From Duganella guangzhouensis (GTDB lineage Bacteria > Pseudomonadota > Gammaproteobacteria > Burkholderiales > Burkholderiaceae_D), in NCBI RefSeq assembly GCF_009674535.1, contig NZ_WKJK01000005.1:124001-188000 (forward strand): a stretch of 64,000 nt of DNA, in the 5' to 3' direction. The position numbers and the translations under genes were made by a program. The notes beneath the pieces were generated by a model, which saw only the letters and a list, made by a program, of their open reading frames with translations, made no database searches and was not told the origin of the DNA. This document shows positions 42,654 through 50,158 of the stretch, piece after piece (the stretch's first letter is position 1; the number at the start of each line of letters is the position of its first letter).

Positions 42654-42860
42654 ATGCACGATTGCGAAAAAGAGTGGGCGGCGGCGCGGGTGCGCTGCCG
42701 TGTTTTAATATACGAACAAATGCGGCAGGACGCGCGCAGGCTTCGGAAAAGATCGGTGACTGGCGTGACTGGCGGCTTTAGGGACATAGATCAATGCGCT
42801 CGCGGGCTCGTGAGTGAACGGTGTGGTGGAAATAGAGTCGAACGAAAGAGGTCACTATGA
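42654..42860 (+). CDS. Small protein of unknown function, possible leader of the TPR gene
   Basis: This 68-residue ORF has an unusually complete ribosome site, AAAGGAGGT at 42640-42648, five bases before ATG. Its stop overlaps the next start as ATGA. The peptide is rich in Arg/Lys (21 of 68 approximately) and has four Cys; no family was recognised. A promoter-like TAATAT around 42707 inside it could instead belong to the next gene. The site and coupling argue that it is translated, perhaps as a regulatory leader. I cannot assign a role. Confidence 0.42.
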   Translation: MHDCEKEWAAARVRCRVLIYEQMRQDARRLRKRSVTGVTGGFRDIDQCARGLVSERCGGNRVERKRSL

Positions 42861-43387
42861 ATAACGAGATCAATTTCGAACGTCCTCAGTCCGAGGAAGC
42901 GCTGGCGGCGATTCTGCGGACTGCATACGAGCTTGCGCTGAAGGAGCAGGGCGTGCGCGCGCTTGCTTTGTGCGATTGGCTGATTGAAGAACAGACGACG
43001 ACAATTGCAGGCTATCGTCAAAGAGCCGCTGTGCGCGAGTATCTTGGCGATATCGATGGGGCAATAAGCGATCTGGAGCTAATCATTGCTCAAGAAAGCA
43101 AGGAGCCGGCGGATTTTCACGCGGTGGGCATCCTGTACTTTAAAGTTGGTCAAATGAGTAAAGCGGAAGCTGCCTTCAGTGATGCACTTGAACAGGGATG
43201 CAAAGCACGCAATGCATATTACAGAAATTCGTCTCATCTCTTCCGGGCGGAACTGCGATTGATGCGAATGGACCGCGCAGGTGCCCATGACGATGCCTCA
43301 CAACTGCCGGATAGATATTCGACCTATATTCCCGGCGCGGGGATGCGTTCCAAAGAACAAATTCTAGCGCGGGTGGCGGCTATTTGA
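42857..43387 (+). CDS. TPR-like repeat protein
   Basis: This 176-residue protein is predicted all-helical with two or three TPR-like units: AVREYLGDIDGAISDLELII, ILYFKVGQMSKAEAAFSDALE and a third weaker one. It ends LPDRYSTYIPGAGMRSKEQILARV. There is no signal peptide. Codon use is visibly less GC-rich than the flanks, which suggests acquisition. Small TPR proteins of this kind sometimes neutralise toxins, but no toxin is seen nearby. GAAAGAGGT precedes ATG 42857. The 3' end overlaps the convergent binding-protein gene by eight bases. Confidence 0.72.
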   Translation: MNNEINFERPQSEEALAAILRTAYELALKEQGVRALALCDWLIEEQTTTIAGYRQRAAVREYLGDIDGAISDLELIIAQESKEPADFHAVGILYFKVGQMSKAEAAFSDALEQGCKARNAYYRNSSHLFRAELRLMRMDRAGAHDDASQLPDRYSTYIPGAGMRSKEQILARVAAI

Positions 43388-44108
43388 AGGCGATGGCTTT
43401 GTTGAGGCGGTTGATGACCTCGTCCGGCACCGCCTTGCTGCACATGATGTACCGCTCTTCGCCGTGTGGCAGGTCTTTGAATTGCAGCAGGCGCAGGTTG
43501 TTGGCTTGGCCGTTGTGGTGCTGCATGATGTAAACACCTTCCTCCTCGGACACGAACATCAGATCCACCGCGCCCTTGCTGACCGATTGCACCATCTTCA
43601 GCGTGGTCGCGGTCGACACCGCCATCACCGGTTGCCATTGCTTGATGTAGGGATTCAGCCCGCCGTATGAGTAGTTATCCTTGAGCAGCACCCGCGCGTC
43701 GCGCACCTGCGTCAATTCTTCCAGCGAACCGATGCCGCGCGCGGCAAACGCGGCATTGGTGACGATGACCCAGTTGCGATCTCGGTAAATGGGCTTGGTG
43801 AATTTGGCATATTCCAGGCGCTCGGTGCTCGCAAACCAGCCGACCGCGCAAATCTGCCGGTGCGCATCCTTGACCATGAACAGCTGACGATTGGTCGGCA
43901 CCTGCTGCCACTGCACCGCGATGCCGGCCGCCTTGAAGGCTGCGGCGGCCGGTGCTCCGGTCAGGCCGGCGGGGGAGCCATCCGGCAGCGCGGTGACGTA
44001 GGGCGGACGCTCGCCATAGACGACGTGAATCACCTCCTGCGCCGAACAAATCGGCGCGGCCAGCAGCAGGCTGGCGGCTATCACGGCGGCGCTAGGCAGG
44101 CATCTCAT
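43380..44108 (-). CDS. Solo periplasmic solute-binding protein (SBP_bac_3-like), first of three
   Basis: This 242-residue protein has leader AAVIAASLLLAAPICSA. Type-II binding-protein features include VIHVVYGERPPYVTALPDG, WFASTERLEYAKFTKPIYRD and MVQSVSKGAVDLMFVSEEEG. No permease or ATPase gene is adjacent. Such stand-alone proteins of the amino-acid type are abundant in Oxalobacteraceae-like genomes and may feed sensors rather than transporters. The ligand is unknown. Confidence 0.82.
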   Translation of the reverse strand: MRCLPSAAVIAASLLLAAPICSAQEVIHVVYGERPPYVTALPDGSPAGLTGAPAAAAFKAAGIAVQWQQVPTNRQLFMVKDAHRQICAVGWFASTERLEYAKFTKPIYRDRNWVIVTNAAFAARGIGSLEELTQVRDARVLLKDNYSYGGLNPYIKQWQPVMAVSTATTLKMVQSVSKGAVDLMFVSEEEGVYIMQHHNGQANNLRLLQFKDLPHGEERYIMCSKAVPDEVINRLNKAIAFK

Positions 44109-44196
44109 GGAGGCGGAATCCGGTTTAAGAAGTCAGCTAGTCTACCCCGGCGTTGGTTTTAAATCAAAACACATTTATTAACAGCATCATCTTTGA

Positions 44197-45198
44197 TCAG
44201 AAACGGGTTTCGCGCGCCACGCGCAGGAAGTTGTCGAGGATGCCGGTGCAATCCAGCAGCTCGACGCCGCCGGCGCGGTGGAATTCGGGGTGCCATTGCA
44301 GCCCCATCACGAACGGCGCCTTGCGGTAGCGGATCGCTTCGATCATATTGTCCGGCACCGACAGCGCCTCCACCGACATGTCCCGCCCCAGCGACTTCAC
44401 CGCCTGGTGGTGGATCGAGTTGACCAGCCCGGTGGTCTTGCCCTTGAACATGCGCGCCAGCGAGGAGCCGGCCGGGAAGCTGATTTCGTGCCGGTTGCGA
44501 TCGTAGTCGTCGTTGACGTGGGCCAGCGAGTCCGGCACGTCGGTGGCGATGTCCTGGTACAGCGTGCCGCCGAAGGCGACGTTAATCAACTGGCAGCCGC
44601 GACAAATCCCCAGCACCGGCTTGCCGGCTTCGACAAATTCATGCAGCAGCTCCAGCTCGTACATATCGCGCGCGCGGTCGCCGCTCCATTCGGGCCGGGT
44701 CGGCACTTCGGAATAGCTTTGCGGCGAGACGTCGGCGCCGCCCTGCAGCACCAGTCCGTCCAGATGCTTGGCATAGTCGCGCAGGCGGATGTTGGACGGG
44801 TGCAGCAGGCCTTCGGTATTGACGGTCGGGATCATGAACACCAGCACATCACGCGACATCACCCACTGCGCGATCGACTCTTCCAGATACTGCAGGTTCT
44901 TGCTGCGCAGGCCGGTCGCGCCCGGCTCGGGGTGGAAGATGCGCGCCGACACGCCAATGTGCAGCGGCCGCTGGATGATGTGGCGCGTGGCCGCCGCCGC
45001 GATCCGCCGGTAGCGCGCCATGATGACCCGGCCCCACAAGCTGAAAATGGTGTCGCCGGGATCGAGGTAGCGCGGCGTGCCTTGATCTTGATAGCGACGC
45101 TGGTCTTGCTGGCGGCGCTCGCCGTGGTCGCCGGCGCGGCGTTGTGGCGTCGCTGGTTCGGAGGGCGGCGTATCGTGGTCGTCTGATCCTGCGCTCAT
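44197..45198 (-). CDS. Gamma-glutamyl-gamma-aminobutyrate hydrolase-like class I amidotransferase
   Basis: This 333-residue protein has the peptidase C26 fold. The nucleophile elbow is GICRGCQLINVAFGG, preceded by LDGLVLQGGADVSPQSY, and the catalytic His-x-Glu is in LQWHPEF. It resembles PuuD, which releases GABA from gamma-glutamyl-GABA in putrescine breakdown. No other puu gene is next to it. The first 50 residues are polar and of low complexity, unlike PuuD. I chose ATG 45198 because GGGAA lies before it; ATG 45210 is an alternative. Confidence 0.84.
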   Translation of the reverse strand: MSAGSDDHDTPPSEPATPQRRAGDHGERRQQDQRRYQDQGTPRYLDPGDTIFSLWGRVIMARYRRIAAAATRHIIQRPLHIGVSARIFHPEPGATGLRSKNLQYLEESIAQWVMSRDVLVFMIPTVNTEGLLHPSNIRLRDYAKHLDGLVLQGGADVSPQSYSEVPTRPEWSGDRARDMYELELLHEFVEAGKPVLGICRGCQLINVAFGGTLYQDIATDVPDSLAHVNDDYDRNRHEISFPAGSSLARMFKGKTTGLVNSIHHQAVKSLGRDMSVEALSVPDNMIEAIRYRKAPFVMGLQWHPEFHRAGGVELLDCTGILDNFLRVARETRF

Positions 45199-45285
45199 GC
45201 TGGTTCCCATCTGTTTCGCATAGACATAGTTTGCCACACGTCAGCGTCTTTGGTCGCCCGCTACAGTGCGGCACCAGCCCCGGAC

Positions 45286-46176
45286 TTAAGCGAGTTTAGC
45301 GGCCAGCGCCTCGGCAAACGCGGCCACCAGCGGATCGGCATCGCGCCGCGTGGCCAGGCCGACCGCGCTGAGCAGGCTGCCGCGCGCCAGCGGCACAAAG
45401 CGCACCCCGGCCGGCGCCGTCAGCTGCATGCATTCGGGGACGATGGCGATGCCCAGTCCCGCTTCGATCAGGTTCAGCTGCGAGGACTTGCGCGACAGCG
45501 CCCGCGCCGGCTTGGGGAAGTAGCCCTGTTCCAGGCACAGATTAGCCACCAGGTAGCTGAGGCCGCCACGGTCCTTGTGCGGGATCGAGATAAAGGCTTC
45601 CTCGCTCAGCTCGGCCAGTTCCAGATTGTCGCGCGCCGCCAGCGGCGAGTGCGGCGGCACCGCCACCATCAGGCGCTCGCTGCCGATTTCGCGCACCTGA
45701 ATGTGCGGATGGCGGCGCAAGGTCGGCAGCCGCAGCAGGCCAAGGTCGGCGCGGCCTTCCTCGATTTCCAGCGTCTGGTTTTCCGATGGCAGCATGGAGA
45801 CATCGAGCGTCACGCCCGGATGCTCATCCAGCGTCCGCGCCAGCGCGTTGCTGATGCGCGGCGTCAGGATCACCGAGCTGGAGTGCTGCAAGCGGATCAC
45901 GCCCTGCGCACCCTTGCCGACCTGGCGCGCTTGCAGCAGCGTGTCGTCGATGTCTTCCAGGATGCGCTTGCCGCGCTCGAAGAATAGCTGGCCAGCCGGC
46001 GTCAGTTCGAACTGGCGCGCATCGCGCGTCAGCAGCGCGGTTTGCAGCTCGTCTTCCAGCTCCTTGATTTGCCGGCTCAGCGCCGACTGGGCGATGTACA
46101 GTTTTTCAGCGGCGCGCGAATAGCTGCCGGCTTCCACAATCTCTATGAAGTATTTGAACTGTTTAAGCGAAATCAT
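45286..46176 (-). CDS. LysR-family transcriptional regulator
   Basis: This 296-residue regulator has a winged helix at 1-60 (LKQFKYFIEIVEAGSYSRAA, IAQSALSRQIKELEDEL) and a LysR effector domain (IRLQHSSSVILTPRIS, GLGIAIVPECMQL). It is of the Nac/Cbl-like subgroup of aromatic or nitrogen regulators by general appearance; the effector is unknown. It is divergent from a very small ORF at 46264. The inverted pair GCCGCCG/CGGCGGC lies in the intervening region. Confidence 0.88.
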   Translation of the reverse strand: MISLKQFKYFIEIVEAGSYSRAAEKLYIAQSALSRQIKELEDELQTALLTRDARQFELTPAGQLFFERGKRILEDIDDTLLQARQVGKGAQGVIRLQHSSSVILTPRISNALARTLDEHPGVTLDVSMLPSENQTLEIEEGRADLGLLRLPTLRRHPHIQVREIGSERLMVAVPPHSPLAARDNLELAELSEEAFISIPHKDRGGLSYLVANLCLEQGYFPKPARALSRKSSQLNLIEAGLGIAIVPECMQLTAPAGVRFVPLARGSLLSAVGLATRRDADPLVAAFAEALAAKLA

Positions 46177-46263
46177 TATGCCGTTTCGAGATAGATGGCC
46201 GCCGTTTTTGATATTGGAACAAAGCCGGCGGCACCGTTAAAGTGAAGTGTCTCTTCTTCATCT

Positions 46264-46380
46264 ATGGAACCGGCCATGTGGGCATTAATAGGCGTTATCG
46301 GCGTGGTGCTGAGTATTGCAGTAAAACTGATCTGCGTCCAGATCGGCTGTGCCGGCGGCAGCGGCGACCGCGAGGATTAG
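46264..46380 (+). CDS. Possible tiny membrane protein
   Basis: This 38-codon ORF reads a single hydrophobic helix (WALIGVIGVVLSIAVKLICV) followed by a short polar tail QIGCAGGSGDRED. It is divergent from the LysR gene. A second ATG at 46275 would give 34 residues. The ribosome site is weak. Composition suits a small membrane protein, but coding status is unproven. Confidence 0.35.
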   Translation: MEPAMWALIGVIGVVLSIAVKLICVQIGCAGGSGDRED

Positions 46381-46455
46381 TTATCGGCGCCACCGGCAGT
46401 GACTGACATTTGATGCGATCTCGGGTATAACTGTATCCACTCTCCGGGAGGATAC

Positions 46456-47214
46456 ATGCGGCATTGGATCGCGCTCTGGCTGGCCTGGTGGTGTTGCGCG
46501 GCGTCCGCGCTGGAGCTGGTGGTGGCCACGGACGAATATCCGCCTTATGTCAGCGCCGCGTCTGAGCAGAGTTTTATTACCGAGCTGTACGCCCACATCG
46601 GCAAGGAAATGGGGGTGACGTTCACCTTCCGCTTCATGCCATGGAAGCGCTGTGTGGCCGAGCTGGACGCCCACCAGGTATGGGCGGTGGTGCCATTTGT
46701 GCCGACCCCGGAGCGGCTGCAGCGCTATCTGCTGTCGACCACGTTGTATGCGCGCAAGGCCAAGTTTTTTTACCATGACAGCGGCCGCCGTAGTTGGCTA
46801 TCGGGCTACAAGGATCTGGCCGAGCTGCGCCAGTTCCGCATCGGCGGCGTGGCCGGCTACTGGTACGAGGCCATGTTCCGCGACGCCGGCATTCCGCTCG
46901 ACACCGCAGTCAATGACCTCAGCAATTTCCGCAAGCTGCAAGCCGCGCGCTTCGATCTGGCCATCGTCGACGAAAACGTCGGCAATTACCTGATCCGCAC
47001 CCACTTTCTGCAACAGAGCGCGCGCTTCCATAGCCTGGACAGTCCGTCCTATCTGTCGGAAAACGTGATGATGGTGAACCGTAGCGCCGACAACGCCGAA
47101 TTGCTAGCCCGCTTCAACCGCGCGCTGGACAGCGTGCGCCGCAGCGGTGTCTACGACGAGATCGTCAGTCGCCGCAAACTGGCGCTGCAGCGATCCGCCG
47201 CAGCTGGCTCTTGA
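46456..47214 (+). CDS. Solo periplasmic solute-binding protein (SBP_bac_3-like), second of three
   Basis: This 252-residue protein has a leader ending in CAASA and begins LELVVATDEYPPYVSA, the usual start of type-II amino-acid-binding proteins. PWKRCVAELDAHQVWAVVPFVP and RFDLAIVDENVGNYLIRT follow. A strong site GGGAGGA precedes ATG 46456. No transporter genes adjoin. The 3' end overlaps the convergent acyl-CoA synthetase gene by 50 bases. Confidence 0.82.
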   Translation: MRHWIALWLAWWCCAASALELVVATDEYPPYVSAASEQSFITELYAHIGKEMGVTFTFRFMPWKRCVAELDAHQVWAVVPFVPTPERLQRYLLSTTLYARKAKFFYHDSGRRSWLSGYKDLAELRQFRIGGVAGYWYEAMFRDAGIPLDTAVNDLSNFRKLQAARFDLAIVDENVGNYLIRTHFLQQSARFHSLDSPSYLSENVMMVNRSADNAELLARFNRALDSVRRSGVYDEIVSRRKLALQRSAAAGS

Positions 47215-48697
47215 GGATCTTGCCGCTGGGCGCGGCCGGCAGGGCGGCCATGGCGATGATCTGCGACGGGCATTTGTAGGGCGCCAGCTGCGCGGCCAGG
47301 TAAGCGTGCAGCGCTTCCATGCTGATGGTCTGCTGCGGGTCCAGTTCGACGAAGGCCACCACTTCCTCGTTGCCATCCGCCGCCGGGCGGCCGACCACGG
47401 CCGATTGCGTCACCGCCGGATGCGCATTCAACACCGTCTCCACCTCCAGCGGATAGACGTTGAAGCCGGAGCGGATAATCAGTTCCTTGCTGCGGCCGAC
47501 GATGAACAGCGCGCCGTCCGCATCCTGGCGCACCATGTCGCCGGTGTTGAGCCAGCCATCGGCATCCAGCACGGCGGCGGTCAGCGCCAGCTCCTGGTAA
47601 TAGCCGAGCATGACGTTGGGACCGCGCACCCACAATTCGCCGATATCGCCATCGCGCGCGGCCAAGCGCACTTCGACGCCCGGTATCGGCTGGCCGACCG
47701 AGGCATCGTTGCGTGGCTGGTCCAGCCGGGTCTGGCTGACGGTGGGTGCGGTTTCGGTCAGACCGTAGCCATTGTGCAGCGGCACGCCCAGCAGCGCTTC
47801 CACTTGTAATTTCAGCGATGGCGGCAGCGGCGAGCCGCCGGCATAGGCAAAGCGCAGCTGGTGGTCCAGCCGCGCCGGCGCGCTGCCCAGCTGTTCCAGC
47901 AGCCGCGCATACATGGCCGGCACGCCCTGCACGATGGTCAAGCGGTGCCCGCGCAGCGCATGCAGCAGCGCGTCCGGCGTGTAGCGCGGACACAGGTACA
48001 GGCAGGCACCCGCATACAGCGTGCCCAGCATCACCGAGGTCAGGCCGTAGACGTGGGTGATCGGCAGCACGCCCCAGGCGCGGTCGGCCGGCGTCAGCCC
48101 GCGTAGCGCGCTGGAGACGGCGGCGATGAACAGCAGATTACGATGACTCAGCATCACGCCCTTGGGCGCGCCGGTGGTGCCGGTGGTGTAGATCAGCGCC
48201 GCCACCTGCCGCTCGCTGGCGGCGTGCACCGGTTCCGGCGCGCAGTGCGGATTGAGCGCGCCGACCATCCATGGCCCAAGCGGCGTGGTGGCGGCTTCGG
48301 CCTCGTTGCGCGCCGCGTGCGCGGCGGTTTCCGGCGAGGCCGCCGTGGTCAGGTAAATCGCCAGCCGCGCGCCGCTGTGACGCAGCACCACGTCCACCTC
48401 GCGCGGCGACAGCCGGCCGTTGATGTGGACGATCCACGCATCCAGCTCGGCGGCGGCAAAGCTCAGCACCACCTGCGCCACGCAATTTTCGCCGATCACG
48501 GCCAACCGGTCGCCCGGCCGCAACTGCCAGCGGCGCAGGCGCTCGGCGGTATCGGCCACGGCGGCCATCAGCTCGGCGTAGGTCCACAGGCGTTCGCCGT
48601 CGTGCAGGGCAGGGGCGTGCGGCGTGGCGTGCGCCCAGCGGCGCGGGATGTCGGAAATGCGGGATGGCAGCGCGGCCAAAAGTTCAACAGTATTCAT
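47165..48697 (-). CDS. Acyl-CoA synthetase (AMP-forming, class I adenylate-forming)
   Basis: This 510-residue enzyme has the ATP motif YTTGTTGAPKGVMLSH, GYGLTETAPTVSQ, GWLNTGDMV and the C-terminal hinge SGFNVYPLEVE with the catalytic Lys in SGKILKSQLR. It activates a carboxylic acid as the AMP ester and transfers it to CoA. The acid cannot be inferred; neighbours give no pathway. It has no signal peptide. Convergent overlap with the binding-protein gene is 50 bases. Confidence 0.88.
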   Translation of the reverse strand: MNTVELLAALPSRISDIPRRWAHATPHAPALHDGERLWTYAELMAAVADTAERLRRWQLRPGDRLAVIGENCVAQVVLSFAAAELDAWIVHINGRLSPREVDVVLRHSGARLAIYLTTAASPETAAHAARNEAEAATTPLGPWMVGALNPHCAPEPVHAASERQVAALIYTTGTTGAPKGVMLSHRNLLFIAAVSSALRGLTPADRAWGVLPITHVYGLTSVMLGTLYAGACLYLCPRYTPDALLHALRGHRLTIVQGVPAMYARLLEQLGSAPARLDHQLRFAYAGGSPLPPSLKLQVEALLGVPLHNGYGLTETAPTVSQTRLDQPRNDASVGQPIPGVEVRLAARDGDIGELWVRGPNVMLGYYQELALTAAVLDADGWLNTGDMVRQDADGALFIVGRSKELIIRSGFNVYPLEVETVLNAHPAVTQSAVVGRPAADGNEEVVAFVELDPQQTISMEALHAYLAAQLAPYKCPSQIIAMAALPAAPSGKILKSQLRRIAAAPVCGD

Positions 48698-48731
48698 TAG
48701 CGCGCATTGTGGCCGATATGGCCGGGTGCGA

Positions 48732-49058
48732 TCAAGCCTGAATGTCGATCAGCGTGCCGAGATTCTGGTCGGCCGCCTGCACCACCTTGGCGGACAGGTC
48801 GAATTGCGCCTTGTACACCAGCGAGTTGGTGGTTTCGGTGGCCAGGTTGGTGGCGCTGGGCGCGTCCACCTGCAGCAATTGCTGGCCGCGCATGGAAATC
48901 GAGACGCCGGTGCCGGCCGGCGCATTTTCGGTGAAGTTGGTTTGCGATGGCTGGAAACCCTGGGTGCCGATGTTGGCGATCGCGTGCGCGCTATTGCCCA
49001 ACGCGCGCTCAGCGGCGTTGAGACCGGTAACTCCAGAACTAAGGACGGCGATGGCCAT
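48732..49058 (-). CDS. Stand-alone flagellar basal-body-rod-like protein
   Basis: This 108-residue protein starts MAIAVLSSGVTGLNAAERAL and contains AHAIANIGTQGFQPSQTNF, the N-terminal rod motif of flagellar FlgB/C/F/G proteins. NSLVYKAQFDLSAKVVQAADQNLGTLIDI resembles the C-terminal rod helix. It therefore looks like a rod protein with no middle domain. No flagellar gene is nearby. ATG 49058 with GGAAAT upstream is preferred over a GTG at 49073. The function is unknown. Confidence 0.72.
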   Translation of the reverse strand: MAIAVLSSGVTGLNAAERALGNSAHAIANIGTQGFQPSQTNFTENAPAGTGVSISMRGQQLLQVDAPSATNLATETTNSLVYKAQFDLSAKVVQAADQNLGTLIDIQA

Positions 49059-49165
49059 GATTGATATTTCCACTCGGCAATATCGCTAGTTTACACGTTT
49101 GCCGGCCAAAATGCACGCGCTGATGAAAAATAAGGCAGATCCGTGGTGCAATCGTTCTTAATGCC

Positions 49166-49194
49166 TTGATAACGAGCAACATTTAGCGTACGAT
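49166..49194 (+). promoter_or_regulatory. Candidate sigma-70 promoter of the third solo binding-protein gene
   Basis: TTGATA (49166-49171) and TACGAT (49189-49194) are 17 bases apart, 32 bases before ATG 49227. Confidence 0.5.
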
Positions 49195-49226
49195 GAAAGT
49201 AGATTCATAAAAAGAAGTTACTTGCC

Positions 49227-50090
49227 ATGTTATTGCCACGTCTCCTGCTGATCGCCTGCTTGTGCTGGTGTGGCGCGGCCGCCGCCACGCCACAGGCGGT
49301 GCATTACCCGCGCGTTGACGGTGACGGCGAACATGGCGATTACGGCATCGCGCTGCTGCAACTGGCGCTGGAAAAGGCTGGCGGCCATTACCGCGCCGAG
49401 CTGTCGCCGACGCGCATGCAGCAGAACCGCGCGCTGCTGGAGCTGCAGACCGGTGGCGGCCGCATCGACGTGGTCGGCACCATGACCTCGGCCGAGCGTG
49501 AAAGCAAGCTGCTGCCGGTGCGGATTCCCATGACGCGCGGCCTGATCGGCTGGCGCATCGGCCTGCTGCGCGCCGACCGCGCCGAGCTGCTGCAAGGCGT
49601 GCGCAATCTGGAAGACCTGCGACATTACGCCGCCGTCCAGGGGCACGACTGGCCGGATCTGCAAATCCTGCGCCGCAGCGGTTTGGCGGTGCAGCCGGTG
49701 ACGGTCTACAACACCATGTTCGGCCTGCTGAGCGCCGGCCGCGTCGACTGGGCGCCGCGCTCGGTCAACGAGATCTGGCGCGAGGCGGCGCGCCATCCCG
49801 AACTGATCGTCGATCCCTATGTGGTGGTGCGCTATCCCACCGCCGACTATTTTTTCGTCAACCGCAGCAACCCGGCGCTGGCGGAGGAGATCCGGCGCGG
49901 ACTGGAGGTCGCGTTGGTCGATGGCAGCTTTGAAAAGCTGTTCAGCTATCATTACGGCCCCCTGATTCGCCAGGCCCGGCTCGATAAACGGGTGGTTATC
50001 ACCCTGCCCAATCCCTTGCTAACCCCGGAAACGCCGCTGAACCGCAAGGAATTATGGTTCACGCTGGACGACCTGAAACGGATGCCATAA
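49227..50090 (+). CDS. Solo periplasmic solute-binding-like protein, third of three
   Basis: This 287-residue protein has a leader (LLPRLLLIACLCWCGAAAA). GDYGIALLQLALEKAGG, ELSPTRMQQNRALLEL and VVGTMTSAERESKLLPVRIPM are like the type-II fold, but the ligand arginine and aspartate are not obvious. Compared with the proteins at 43380 and 46456 it is longer and more diverged. No transporter gene adjoins; the OFA carrier at 50159 starts 68 bases later. Confidence 0.75.
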   Translation: MLLPRLLLIACLCWCGAAAATPQAVHYPRVDGDGEHGDYGIALLQLALEKAGGHYRAELSPTRMQQNRALLELQTGGGRIDVVGTMTSAERESKLLPVRIPMTRGLIGWRIGLLRADRAELLQGVRNLEDLRHYAAVQGHDWPDLQILRRSGLAVQPVTVYNTMFGLLSAGRVDWAPRSVNEIWREAARHPELIVDPYVVVRYPTADYFFVNRSNPALAEEIRRGLEVALVDGSFEKLFSYHYGPLIRQARLDKRVVITLPNPLLTPETPLNRKELWFTLDDLKRMP

Positions 50091-50158
50091 AAGTTGCCCC
50101 TGTGCTATTCTTGCGCCCGGATGTTATTCGTAAGAAATACAACATGGGGAAAAAGTGA

